Made by a program: the position numbers and the translations under genes. The notes beneath the pieces were generated by a model. That model made no database searches. It was not told where the DNA came from and saw only the letters and a list, made by a program, of their open reading frames with translations. A stretch of DNA of 64,000 bases, taken from contig NZ_JOFX01000020.1 in assembly GCF_000719345.1 (NCBI RefSeq), positions 155,882-219,881 on the forward strand, read 5' to 3'. Source of the stretch: Streptomyces sp. NRRL F-2664 (GTDB lineage Bacteria; Actinomycetota; Actinomycetes; Streptomycetales; Streptomycetaceae). Position 1 is the stretch's first letter, and each line of letters begins with the position of its first letter. Below, piece after piece: positions 39,922 through 47,357 of this stretch.

Positions 39922-41854
39922 GGACGGGGGCGGCGAGGACGGCGTTGCCGCGGCCCTTGCAGCCCTCTTCCACCTTGATGCGCAGACGCAGGGCGCCCTT
40001 GATGTCGAGGGACTTGGTGACCGGCCTGCCCAGGTGGACCAGTTCGGAGAAGACCGCGGGCTTGTCGTCCACCGAGATGGTCAGCCGGGCCTGTTCCACG
40101 GTCGAACCGTCGTCGATCCCGGCGGTGAACTCCAGCGTGGACCAGGCCCGGTTGACGTCGTACTCGATGGCCGCACCGTAGTAGCAGCTGCCGAGGAGCG
40201 CCGCGCCGTACTCCGTGGTGTTCAGCTTGGCGGAGCCGACCTCGAAGTTGTCCACGTTCCCGACCGATGCCCGCACCGTCAGGTCGGCGACGTTGCTGTC
40301 CTTGACCGCCCCCGGGGCGTGCGGGCTCGCGGAGCCCTCCGGGCTCGCGGAGGTCCCGGGCGTGGCCCCGTTCGGGGCTCCGGGCTGTGACGAGGTGGGG
40401 GACGCGGGGGCCGTGGCCGCGCGGGTGCCGTCCCCGACGGCGCTGCCGTCCTTCGCGGTGTCGGCCTTGTCCTTGTCGCCCACGAGCTGTACGCCGATCA
40501 CCGCGAGCACGGCCGCCACCACCACGGCGGCCGCGGAGCCCAGGACCACCGCGGTCCGCTTCCTCCTCGGCTTCGCGGAGGGCGGCACGTCCGCGGCCGC
40601 CGGGGTGCCCGTGCCCGGGTGGTACGCCGCCGCCGGGCCGTAGCCGGCGGGCACCGCGTCCGGGACGGCGGCGGGTGGCCGAGCCGTCGCCGCGGGCGCC
40701 GTCGCCGTGGCCGGCGCGGGCGGGGCCGGCTCCGGAGCCGTGGCCGGTGCGGGCGGAGCCGTGGCCGGCGTGGCCACCGGTGCGGTCGGCACGTACGGCG
40801 GCGGCTGCGGCACGGACTGCGCGGGCCGGTCCGGCGGGGTGGCCGGCTGGGGCGGCACGGCGGGCGGTGGAGGCGCGGCCGGCTTCGGCGGGGAGTCCTG
40901 CGGCGCCCGCTGCGACGTCGTCGGTGTCGTGGTGGACACCACCGCGCGGCGCAGGTCCTTCATCCACCCGGTGAGGTTCACCGGCCGCCGGGCGGGCTCC
41001 TCCGCGAAGAGGTCGGTGATCCGGGAGCGCTGCTCGCGGTCCAGCACCGCGATCTGCGGGAGCCCGGCCATTGCCCGGGCCAGCTGCTGCGGCGAGGCCG
41101 GCGGGGACTCCCCGCTGAGCAGGAAGTAGGCGATGGCTCCGAAGGCGTACCGGTCGGTCCCCGGGGTCCGCTTGCCCTCGAACACCTCGGGCGCCGCGTA
41201 GCCGGGGGTGAACCAGATCTCCGCCGTCCGGTGGTCGGCGGTCAGCTTGCTGAGGCCGAAGTCCACCAGCGTGGCCTGTCCGTGGGCGTCGACCATGACG
41301 TTGCCGGGGGAGAGGTCGCCGTGGACGACCTGGCGCCCCGAGGGCGTGGCCCTCCCCGAGTGCAGCCAGTCCAGTACCTCGGCCAGCTGCTCCAGGGTCC
41401 GCATGACCTCGCGCCGCTCGGCGGCGGTGGCGAGCGTGCGCTCGGCCCGCCAGTCCCGCAGGTCGAGTCCGTCGACGTGGTTCATGACCAGGACGAGCGC
41501 CCGCCCGGTCAGGGTGGACGACTCCCCGGGCCGGTGGATGGGCGGTCCCTCGAAGTGCTCGCGCACACCCACGACGCCGGGCCGGTGGACGAATCTCAGC
41601 AGCTCGGCCTGCTCGTTCCACTTCTGGCTGATGCGGTCGAACACCTCGGGCGTGATGGTCGTCCTGGAGTCGAGCACCTTGACGACGACGGGCTCCGCGC
41701 TGCCCGCGAGTTCGATCTCCGCGAGGTAGAGCACGGCCTCCCCGCCGCGCCCGATGGACCGGAGCAGGCGGTAGCGGTCCGCCGCCGCATCCGGCCCGAT
41801 GTGCAGATTCTGGCTGGTCAATGTCCCCCCAGCGCCGGGTTGGTGAAGGGGCAT
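39911..41854 (-). CDS. Membrane Ser/Thr protein kinase with extracellular NPCBM-like domain
   Basis: A 647-residue protein. The kinase domain (about residues 25-290) has GRGGEAVLYLA, the ATP lysine in VVVKVLD, the catalytic loop VVHGDLSPGNVMV (HxDxxxxN present), DFG in LVDFGLSKL, and the APE-like YAAPEVFEGKR. A Pro/Ala-rich linker (about 310-430) leads to one transmembrane segment (about 433-457). The outside part (about 505-647: NFEVGSAKLNTTEYGAALLGSC to APVLTR) resembles NPCBM carbohydrate-binding jelly rolls rather than PASTA repeats. It may sense a sugar polymer outside and phosphorylate cytosolic targets. The first ATG has a weak ribosome site. A TTG 12 codons on, behind GGGGGG, is an alternative. 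Confidence 0.85.
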   Translation of the reverse strand: MPLHQPGAGGTLTSQNLHIGPDAAADRYRLLRSIGRGGEAVLYLAEIELAGSAEPVVVKVLDSRTTITPEVFDRISQKWNEQAELLRFVHRPGVVGVREHFEGPPIHRPGESSTLTGRALVLVMNHVDGLDLRDWRAERTLATAAERREVMRTLEQLAEVLDWLHSGRATPSGRQVVHGDLSPGNVMVDAHGQATLVDFGLSKLTADHRTAEIWFTPGYAAPEVFEGKRTPGTDRYAFGAIAYFLLSGESPPASPQQLARAMAGLPQIAVLDREQRSRITDLFAEEPARRPVNLTGWMKDLRRAVVSTTTPTTSQRAPQDSPPKPAAPPPPAVPPQPATPPDRPAQSVPQPPPYVPTAPVATPATAPPAPATAPEPAPPAPATATAPAATARPPAAVPDAVPAGYGPAAAYHPGTGTPAAADVPPSAKPRRKRTAVVLGSAAAVVVAAVLAVIGVQLVGDKDKADTAKDGSAVGDGTRAATAPASPTSSQPGAPNGATPGTSASPEGSASPHAPGAVKDSNVADLTVRASVGNVDNFEVGSAKLNTTEYGAALLGSCYYGAAIEYDVNRAWSTLEFTAGIDDGSTVEQARLTISVDDKPAVFSELVHLGRPVTKSLDIKGALRLRIKVEEGCKGRGNAVLAAPVLTR

Positions 41855-42007
41855 CAGTCTTGCGTGACCAGAATCACGCGGTCAATCGGAACGATCGGTT
41901 TGGCCCGGCCGCGCGGCGATTCGCCGGTCGGGAAACCGCTCCGGCCGGCGAGCCGACCCGCCGGCAACCGCCGTTCGCCCCGCGCCCGGCGGGCCGGGCG
42001 GTGCGAG
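41855..42007 (-). promoter_or_regulatory. Gap between acyltransferase and kinase genes
   Basis: About 150 bp. The part nearest the kinase is AT-richer (GATTGACCGCGTGATTCTGG on the minus strand) and probably holds the kinase promoter, with a TTGACC-like -35. No gene seen. Confidence 0.35.
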
Positions 42008-42625
42008 TCAGCGGCTTCCTGCGGTGCGCTGCGGAGCGCTGAGGAAGGCCAGCCGGGCCGGCTTGGCCGGGAGGTAGACCTCGGGCAGGTCGACCTCTGG
42101 GAGCACGACCTCCGGTCCGAGCACGAACCCGGTGCGCTCCAGCCGCGCGAGGGCCTTGGCGTTGCGCGCGTCCGGCTCGGCGACCAGGCGACGGGTGGCC
42201 GGGTCGGAGAACACGAAGGAGAGGAAGGCCGTCAGCAGGGCCGCGCTGAAGCCGGGCCGGGGAGCGCCCTCGGCCGGGCCGATCAGCAGGTGCACGCCGA
42301 CGTCGCCCGGCCGGGCGTCATAGCACTCGCTGACCCGGTCCGCCTCGCACTCGTACGTCTGGAACAGCGCGACCGGCACACCCTCCCGGGCCGCGATGAA
42401 GGCGTGGTGGGTGGTGCGGCGGTCGACGTCCTCGTAGATCTCCCGGACCAGTTCGGGACTGGCCTCGCCCATGCCCCAGAAGCGGGCGCGCTCCTGCGTG
42501 ACCCAGTCGTGGATGAGGCCGGCGTCGGCCGCCGGATCGACCGGGGTGATGGTGACGGTGCCGAAGCCCTCGACGAGCTGCGTGTGGACGGGCCGCCGGG
42601 GGGACGGGGATGCGGCGGAGGTCAT
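42008..42625 (-). CDS. Siderophore-type GNAT acyltransferase (IucB/RhbD/DesC-like)
   Basis: A 205-residue GNAT fold of the Acetyltransf_8 group used in hydroxamate siderophore synthesis. Motifs are HDWVTQERARFWGM, the signature FQTYECEADRVSECYDARPGDVGVHLLIGP, then GFSAALLTAFLSFVF, VAEPDARNAKALARLERTGF and a late LPEVDLPEV. These enzymes acylate an N-hydroxylated diamine or lysine with an acyl-CoA. The ATG overlaps the upstream penicillin-acylase-family stop (ATGA), so the two are coupled and share the iron-box promoter. No hydroxylase (DesB-like) or NIS synthetase (DesD-like) is present nearby, so it may supply or modify a siderophore assembled elsewhere. Confidence 0.85.
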   Translation of the reverse strand: MTSAASPSPRRPVHTQLVEGFGTVTITPVDPAADAGLIHDWVTQERARFWGMGEASPELVREIYEDVDRRTTHHAFIAAREGVPVALFQTYECEADRVSECYDARPGDVGVHLLIGPAEGAPRPGFSAALLTAFLSFVFSDPATRRLVAEPDARNAKALARLERTGFVLGPEVVLPEVDLPEVYLPAKPARLAFLSAPQRTAGSR

Positions 42626-44799
42626 ATCGCTTCCTTGGTGAGCCGGGCCCAGTCGGTGACGACGGGGGCGAGTTCGCAGCGTGCCCACAGGGGAAGCTGG
42701 TCGCGGTGGTGGGGGGTGCCCGTGACGCCGTCCGCGCCCAGCGGCACCGCCCACAGGCTGTCCTCGCGACGGGCCAGGTCCCAGACGTAACGGGCGGCCG
42801 ACGCGCGAGCGGTGAGGTCGGTGAAGCCGGGGACGGAGGAGGTGGCGTTCACACAGTCGTGGTCGCCGCCGAGGCCGGGCCACTCGGGGGCGTCCGGGTC
42901 GGGGACCGCCTGCCAGGGCGTCAGGCGGTGGACCTGCGACCACTGGGTGTCGGGGGAGCCCGCTGCGGCCGTCTCCTCCAGGGCGGCACGGACGTGCGCC
43001 GCGCGGTCCAACTCCGGTACGAGGTCCGTGGTCAGCAGGCCTTCGAGCGCGTAGCCGATCTTGGGTACCAGGTACAGCCAGGGGTGGAAGACCGCCGGTC
43101 CGGCGGGTGCCCCCGCGAGGCCGGCGAAGACGGGGTCGGCGGCGAAGCGCCGTACGGTCGCGGTCCGGAAGGCCGCGAAGACGGTGGCGTCGGTGCTCTC
43201 GGCCTCCATCCGCCGGTCCCAGGCGAGCAGCCGGGTACGCAGCTCCTGCGCGGCCGGCGTCAGGTCGTCGAGGCCGGGCAGCAGGGCGAGCAGGGGAGCG
43301 GCCGATGCCAGGTGGGTGTCCCGGTGCACCTCGGCCATCGCCCCGGGGGACCAGTCCGCGGAGCCGCTGAGCAGCTCGCGGATGCGGTCGGCGCGGTGCG
43401 GGGGTGCGAACTCCACGCCGAGCGGGGAGGCGATGCCGCGCGCGTTCGCCATGACGGCGAAGCCCTGTACCGGTTCGGACGGGGTCGGGGCCCAGCCCTT
43501 CCAGGCGTGCGCGGGGTCCCACGCGGGTACGGGCCGCAGCCGGTTGGCGGGGTGGCGCAGCGGCACGGCGCCCGCGACGCGGTGCAGCAGGCCGCCCTCG
43601 GTGTCGGCGGCGTGCACGACGTTGACCGGCTCGGCCCATCCGTCGAGGGCGCGGTCGATGTCGGCGACGGTACGTGCGCGCAGCAGGGCGGGGAGGACGG
43701 CGAAGCCGAGGTCGCGCCGGACGCGGGGCGGGTAGCGCAGGGAGAGGGTCTGTGCACTGCCGTCGGCGGGGGCTGCGCCCGCGGCCGCGTCGCCGTCCGC
43801 GTGGACGATCACCGGGCCGCGTGCGGTTTCCAGGATCTCCACCTCGACGTCGCCGCCGCCCGCCACGGTGATGGTCTCCGTGTGGCGCGCGACGGGCTCC
43901 CAGACCCCGTCCGGGCCGAGCGCCTCGACGACGGCGACGCCGGTGCCGTCGCCGCGGCGCAGCTGCTCGACGTACAGGTCCTGGTAGTCGGACATCGCGT
44001 TGGTGATGGCCCAGGCGGCGGAACCGGTGTGGCCGAAGTGTGCGAGGCCCGGGACTCCGGGGACGGCGAGGCCCAGGACGTCGTACTCCGGGCAGGACAG
44101 GCGGATCTGCTGGTAGACGCCGGGGTCCTCGATGAAGCGGTGCGGGTCTCCCGCGATGATCGCCGCGCCGGTGGTGGTGCGGTCGCCCGGCACCATCCAG
44201 CCGTTGCTGCCGGCGATGCGCGGCCCGTCGGTGGCGAAGAGGGTGAGTGCCTCGTCGCCGAGGGCGCGGGCCACGCGCTCGCGCCACAGCTTGGTGGGGA
44301 AGCCGGCGAACAGGATGTGCGTGGCGGTCCAGATCGCCAGCGGCACCCACGGCTCCCAGGGGGAGGGGGCGAGGCCGGTGCGGGCGAAGCGCTCGTCTCG
44401 TGCGGCACCGGCGGCCAGGCCGGCGTTGACGCCGTCGACGTAGGCGCGCACCCAGGCGGCGGTCGACGGGTCGTCGGAGGCCATGGCCTCGTAGCAGAGG
44501 CGGGCGGTGTCGGCGAGGCGGCTCTGGCGGGCGAAGCGGTCCCAGACGACGGCGTCCGGGCCGAGGAAGGAGGCGCTGGAGCCCTCGGCGCGGTGCCGTT
44601 CGACCTCCAACTGCCAGGCGCGGTCGAAGGCGGTGACGCGGCCCTGGGCGTGGGCGAGCGCGAGTTCGTCCGATGCGCGCAGGTGGGGGATGCCCCACTG
44701 GTCGCGGAAGACGTCGTAGGATTCCGGGGTCTGCCCCTGGGGCCCGCTCCGGGTGCCAGTGGACGACTCCGGGCCGCTTCCGCTGCTCACACTGCTCAC
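42622..44799 (-). CDS. Penicillin acylase family protein (N-terminal nucleophile hydrolase)
   Basis: About 725 residues from GTG 44799. It has the typical order of alpha region, spacer and beta chain. The autoproteolytic nucleophile lies in IAGSNGWMV (Ser about 198), so maturation should give about 197-residue alpha and 528-residue beta chains. DVFRDQWGIPHLRA is the family N-terminus and GLAHFGHTGSAAWAITNA marks the beta chain. It lacks a signal peptide, so it acts in the cytosol. Members near desferrioxamine genes (desG) were proposed to add arylacetyl groups. GTG 44799 is chosen over ATG 44823 because GGGGAAGAG precedes it and ATG 44823 abuts the iron box. First gene of an iron-regulated pair. 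Confidence 0.85.
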   Translation of the reverse strand: MSSVSSGSGPESSTGTRSGPQGQTPESYDVFRDQWGIPHLRASDELALAHAQGRVTAFDRAWQLEVERHRAEGSSASFLGPDAVVWDRFARQSRLADTARLCYEAMASDDPSTAAWVRAYVDGVNAGLAAGAARDERFARTGLAPSPWEPWVPLAIWTATHILFAGFPTKLWRERVARALGDEALTLFATDGPRIAGSNGWMVPGDRTTTGAAIIAGDPHRFIEDPGVYQQIRLSCPEYDVLGLAVPGVPGLAHFGHTGSAAWAITNAMSDYQDLYVEQLRRGDGTGVAVVEALGPDGVWEPVARHTETITVAGGGDVEVEILETARGPVIVHADGDAAAGAAPADGSAQTLSLRYPPRVRRDLGFAVLPALLRARTVADIDRALDGWAEPVNVVHAADTEGGLLHRVAGAVPLRHPANRLRPVPAWDPAHAWKGWAPTPSEPVQGFAVMANARGIASPLGVEFAPPHRADRIRELLSGSADWSPGAMAEVHRDTHLASAAPLLALLPGLDDLTPAAQELRTRLLAWDRRMEAESTDATVFAAFRTATVRRFAADPVFAGLAGAPAGPAVFHPWLYLVPKIGYALEGLLTTDLVPELDRAAHVRAALEETAAAGSPDTQWSQVHRLTPWQAVPDPDAPEWPGLGGDHDCVNATSSVPGFTDLTARASAARYVWDLARREDSLWAVPLGADGVTGTPHHRDQLPLWARCELAPVVTDWARLTKEAI

Positions 44800-44823
44800 G
44801 CTGCTCTCTTCCCCGATGCGCAT

Positions 44824-44842
44824 TTAGGTTAGGCTGCCCTAA
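44824..44842. promoter_or_regulatory. Iron box (DmdR/DtxR-type operator) in a divergent promoter
   Basis: TTAGGTTAGGCTGCCCTAA differs from the DmdR1 consensus TTAGGTTAGGCTCACCTAA at only two positions. The palindromic TATAG next to it gives a -10 candidate in both directions (TATAGT leftward, TATAGA rightward), so one iron-loaded DmdR dimer pair could shut both divergent promoters. Confidence 0.92.
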
Positions 44843-44871
44843 CTATAGAGGTGTCAGGGGAGGGTTCGAAC

Positions 44872-45609
44872 ATGGCGGTCGGCAAGGGTTGGGAGGGCGT
44901 GGTCCTCAAGCTCCTGCGGGGCAAGGACTTCACGTTCACGGTGACCGGGGCGGAAGACGTCACGGAGCACTACCGACGGGTGTACTTCACCGACGGCGGA
45001 CTGCTGGCCGCGGCCGGCGCGTCACTGCACCCGACGATGTGGGTACGGGTCTGGTTCGACAACGCGGGCCGGCCGCATCAGCGGGCGTACACCCTGGTCG
45101 ACCCCGATCCGGAAGCCGGCACCTTCTGCTTCGAGTTCGCGCTGCACGACGGCGTCGCCAGCGCCTGGGCGCGCGGCGCCCGCCCCGGGGACACCATCGA
45201 GGCCACCGTCCAGGGCACCGGCTTCACCGCCCCGGAGCCGTCCCCGCAGCGCCTGCTGGTCATCGGCGATGCGGCGTCCCTCCCGGCGATCAACTCGCTG
45301 CTGGACGCCTTCCCCGCCACTCCGGCCACCATCTGGTTCGAGACCCAGCACACCTCCGACACGGAGCTGCCCGTTCGGCTGGACGCGGGCCGGCACGACC
45401 TCCGCCGGGTGGCGCGGGACGGTACGGCACTGGCCGACCGGATCCGGGCCGAGCTGCCGGAGCTGCTCGGGGACCCGGCGTCGGCGTACGTGTGGCTGGC
45501 CTGTGACACCGCCACGACGCGGAACCTCACGGCCTACCTGCGCAAGGACCTCGGCCTGCCCAAGCAGCGGGTGAACGGGCTGGGCTACTGGCGGGCGGAC
45601 GCCGCGTAG
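44872..45609 (+). CDS. Siderophore-interacting protein (FAD-binding ferric-siderophore reductase)
   Basis: A 245-residue SIP-family flavoprotein that reduces ferric siderophores in the cytosol to release iron. The FAD site HQRAYTLVDPDPE (about residues 70-82) and the loop VASAWARGARPGDTIEA are present, then the SIP nucleotide domain: LLVIGDAASLPAINSLL, WFETQHTSDTELPV, VWLACDTATTRNLTAYL, and the family end VNGLGYWR. ATG 44872 has AGGGGAGGG at about 8 nt. It is divergent from the penicillin acylase/acyltransferase pair across a shared iron box, so all three are probably induced by iron limitation. Confidence 0.92.
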   Translation: MAVGKGWEGVVLKLLRGKDFTFTVTGAEDVTEHYRRVYFTDGGLLAAAGASLHPTMWVRVWFDNAGRPHQRAYTLVDPDPEAGTFCFEFALHDGVASAWARGARPGDTIEATVQGTGFTAPEPSPQRLLVIGDAASLPAINSLLDAFPATPATIWFETQHTSDTELPVRLDAGRHDLRRVARDGTALADRIRAELPELLGDPASAYVWLACDTATTRNLTAYLRKDLGLPKQRVNGLGYWRADAA

Positions 45610-45637
45610 GGGCGTACGCCGTGCGGCGGTGCGCCCG

Positions 45638-45658
45638 CGCGCCGGCACGACCGGCGCG
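45638..45658 (+). terminator. Candidate terminator after the siderophore-interacting gene
   Basis: CGCGCCGG pairs with CCGGCGCG (8 bp, loop CACGA), 29 bp after the stop. The remaining 175 bp to the next gene contain no recognised feature. Confidence 0.55.
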
Positions 45659-45834
45659 ACACCGCCCACGCGCCGGTGGTGCCGCCGTCCGCCTCGCGGG
45701 AGGCATGACCGCTGTGCCGGGCCGCCTCAGGGACGAGGTGCGGCCTCACCGGGCGCGACGAGGGCGTGAGCAAGCCGCGGCGGGCCTCGCGCTCATGGCC
45801 TGAGAGGGCGGGCCGGTGCGTTCCCTGCCGGTGA

Positions 45835-46662
45835 TCACGCCTGCCCGGCCCGCGCCGGCTCCTCGGGCCGCGTCCATACGTACGGCACGGTCACGCCCAG
45901 CACGCCGAAGCCCAGCCGCTCCAGGATCGGACGGCTCTCGTCCGAAGCGTCGACCTGGAGGTAGGGGATGCCGCGTTCCGCCGCGATGCGCGCCCGGTGC
46001 GCGACCAGGAGGCGGTAGATGCCCCGGCCCCGCCACGCCGGGACCGTGCCGCCGCCCCACAGGCCCGCGAAGGCCGCCCCCGGCGGCATCTCCATCCGGG
46101 CCGCGCTCACCGGGACGTCTCCCGCCATCGCGACGACCGCGGCGATCGTCTCCGGCTCGTCGCGCAGCCGGCTCAGCAGCCCCTCGCGGATGCGGGGCAG
46201 CGCCGTGCCGAAGGCGCCCCGGTGGACCTCCATCATCAGGTCGACGCCCGCCTCGTCCGTCACCACGCGCAGGGTGATGCCCTCCGGCGGCTCCACCGGC
46301 AGCTGCGCGAGCCCTGCCGTGCGCCCCACCATCAGCGTCTCCGGCGGCTCCGGCACGAAGCCCGCCGCCCGCAGCCGGCCCCCGAGGTCCGCCGGCCCGT
46401 CGTGCCCGTACAGCTTCCACTCGAAGTCCGGGCAGCCGCGCTCCCTGTAGAACGCCACCTGCGCCGCGATCTCCGCATCCGCCGTTGCCTCGTCGAGGTC
46501 CGACCACAGCACGCCGTTCCATCCGGGGCCGGGCACGCTCTGCCGGACGACGCGGCCCACCCGCTCCACGAGCGCGTCCCGGCCGTCCGGCTGCGCGCCT
46601 TGGCGGACCTCGGCGTCGAACCGGGCCCGCACGTCCATCAGCTCTTCACGATCCATGGTCAT
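45835..46662 (-). CDS. GNAT family N-acetyltransferase
   Basis: A 275-residue protein with a C-terminal GNAT domain (about residues 120-265). The acetyl-CoA motif A is WGGGTVPAWRGRGIYRLLVAHRA (Arg/Gly pattern RGRGI), followed by LQVDASDESRPILERLGF. The N-terminal 110 residues (RFDAEVRQGAQPDGRDALVE, FYRERGCPDFEWKLYGHD) look like a degenerate second GNAT half. ATG 46662 is preferred, and ATG 46656 is two codons on. The substrate is unknown. It is divergent from a cupin gene 55 bp away. Confidence 0.85.
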   Translation of the reverse strand: MTMDREELMDVRARFDAEVRQGAQPDGRDALVERVGRVVRQSVPGPGWNGVLWSDLDEATADAEIAAQVAFYRERGCPDFEWKLYGHDGPADLGGRLRAAGFVPEPPETLMVGRTAGLAQLPVEPPEGITLRVVTDEAGVDLMMEVHRGAFGTALPRIREGLLSRLRDEPETIAAVVAMAGDVPVSAARMEMPPGAAFAGLWGGGTVPAWRGRGIYRLLVAHRARIAAERGIPYLQVDASDESRPILERLGFGVLGVTVPYVWTRPEEPARAGQA

Positions 46663-46717
46663 CGGGCCAGCCCACCAGTGCCGGGCCGGCCGCACAACTG
46701 CATTAGCCTCACCTCTC

Positions 46718-47149
46718 GTGAACGACGACCTGACCATCCACACCGGCAAGGCCGGCCCGGACGCCGCTGCCGACCGCGGCTGGCTCCTCGGCCACTTCAA
46801 GGACCCGGGCGATCCCCGTCACAGCGAGGACGTGGAGATCAAATGGGGTGTCCACCCGAAGGGCGACGAACGCGAGCGCTGGGCCACCGCCGAGAAGCGC
46901 ACCGCACTCCTCGTCCTGATCAGCGGACGCTTCCGGCTCGAGTTCCCCGGGCGGACCGTCGTCCTTGCCGAACAGGGCGACTACGTGCTGTGGGGCCGCG
47001 GCGTCGACCACTCCTGGTACGCCGAGGAGGACGCGGTCGTCCTCACCGTCCGCTGGCCCTCGATCCCCGGCTACCGGGTGGACGAGCCCCAGGAGCCGGC
47101 GGACGCCCTGCCAGCCGGAGCCTGTGCCGTGACCCCCGCCGGGACCTGA
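46718..47149 (+). CDS. Cupin-fold signal-type protein
   Basis: A 143-residue protein. A single cupin barrel is suggested by LLVLISGRFRLEFPGRTVVLAEQGDYVLWGRGVDHSWYAEEDAVVLTVRW, with the glycine/proline turns of cupin motifs 1 and 2. A His in VDHSW is a possible metal ligand, but the usual full HxH...E...H set is not seen. The GTG lies close to a -10-like TAGCCT, so it may be leaderless. Function unknown. Confidence 0.75.
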   Translation: MNDDLTIHTGKAGPDAAADRGWLLGHFKDPGDPRHSEDVEIKWGVHPKGDERERWATAEKRTALLVLISGRFRLEFPGRTVVLAEQGDYVLWGRGVDHSWYAEEDAVVLTVRWPSIPGYRVDEPQEPADALPAGACAVTPAGT

Positions 47150-47357
47150 CGCCCCGCACACCTCTCGGTCCTTCTGTGATGATGCACACCAAATGGGCCA
47201 ACGATCACAAAACACTGGGATCGTGGAGGGTGCAGACCATCTGGGCCGGACCACGGGGCGACCCCCCGGGCCTCCGGCCGGGCCTGCACGAGTTCACGCG
47301 TTCTTTGCGACGGGCTGCCTCCCGGTAAAGATCCGAACCCACCAGGGAGCACGTCCG
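47150..47357 (+). promoter_or_regulatory. Promoter region of the MMPL transporter gene
   Basis: A 208-bp gap whose left part is AT-rich (GATGATGCACACCAAATGG, then CCAACGATCACAAAACACTG). The segment AAATGGGCCAACGATCACAA (47191-47210) resembles AAATGGGTCAATCATTACC at 938-956. AGGGAG lies 8 nt before the TTG start of the transporter. Confidence 0.45.
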
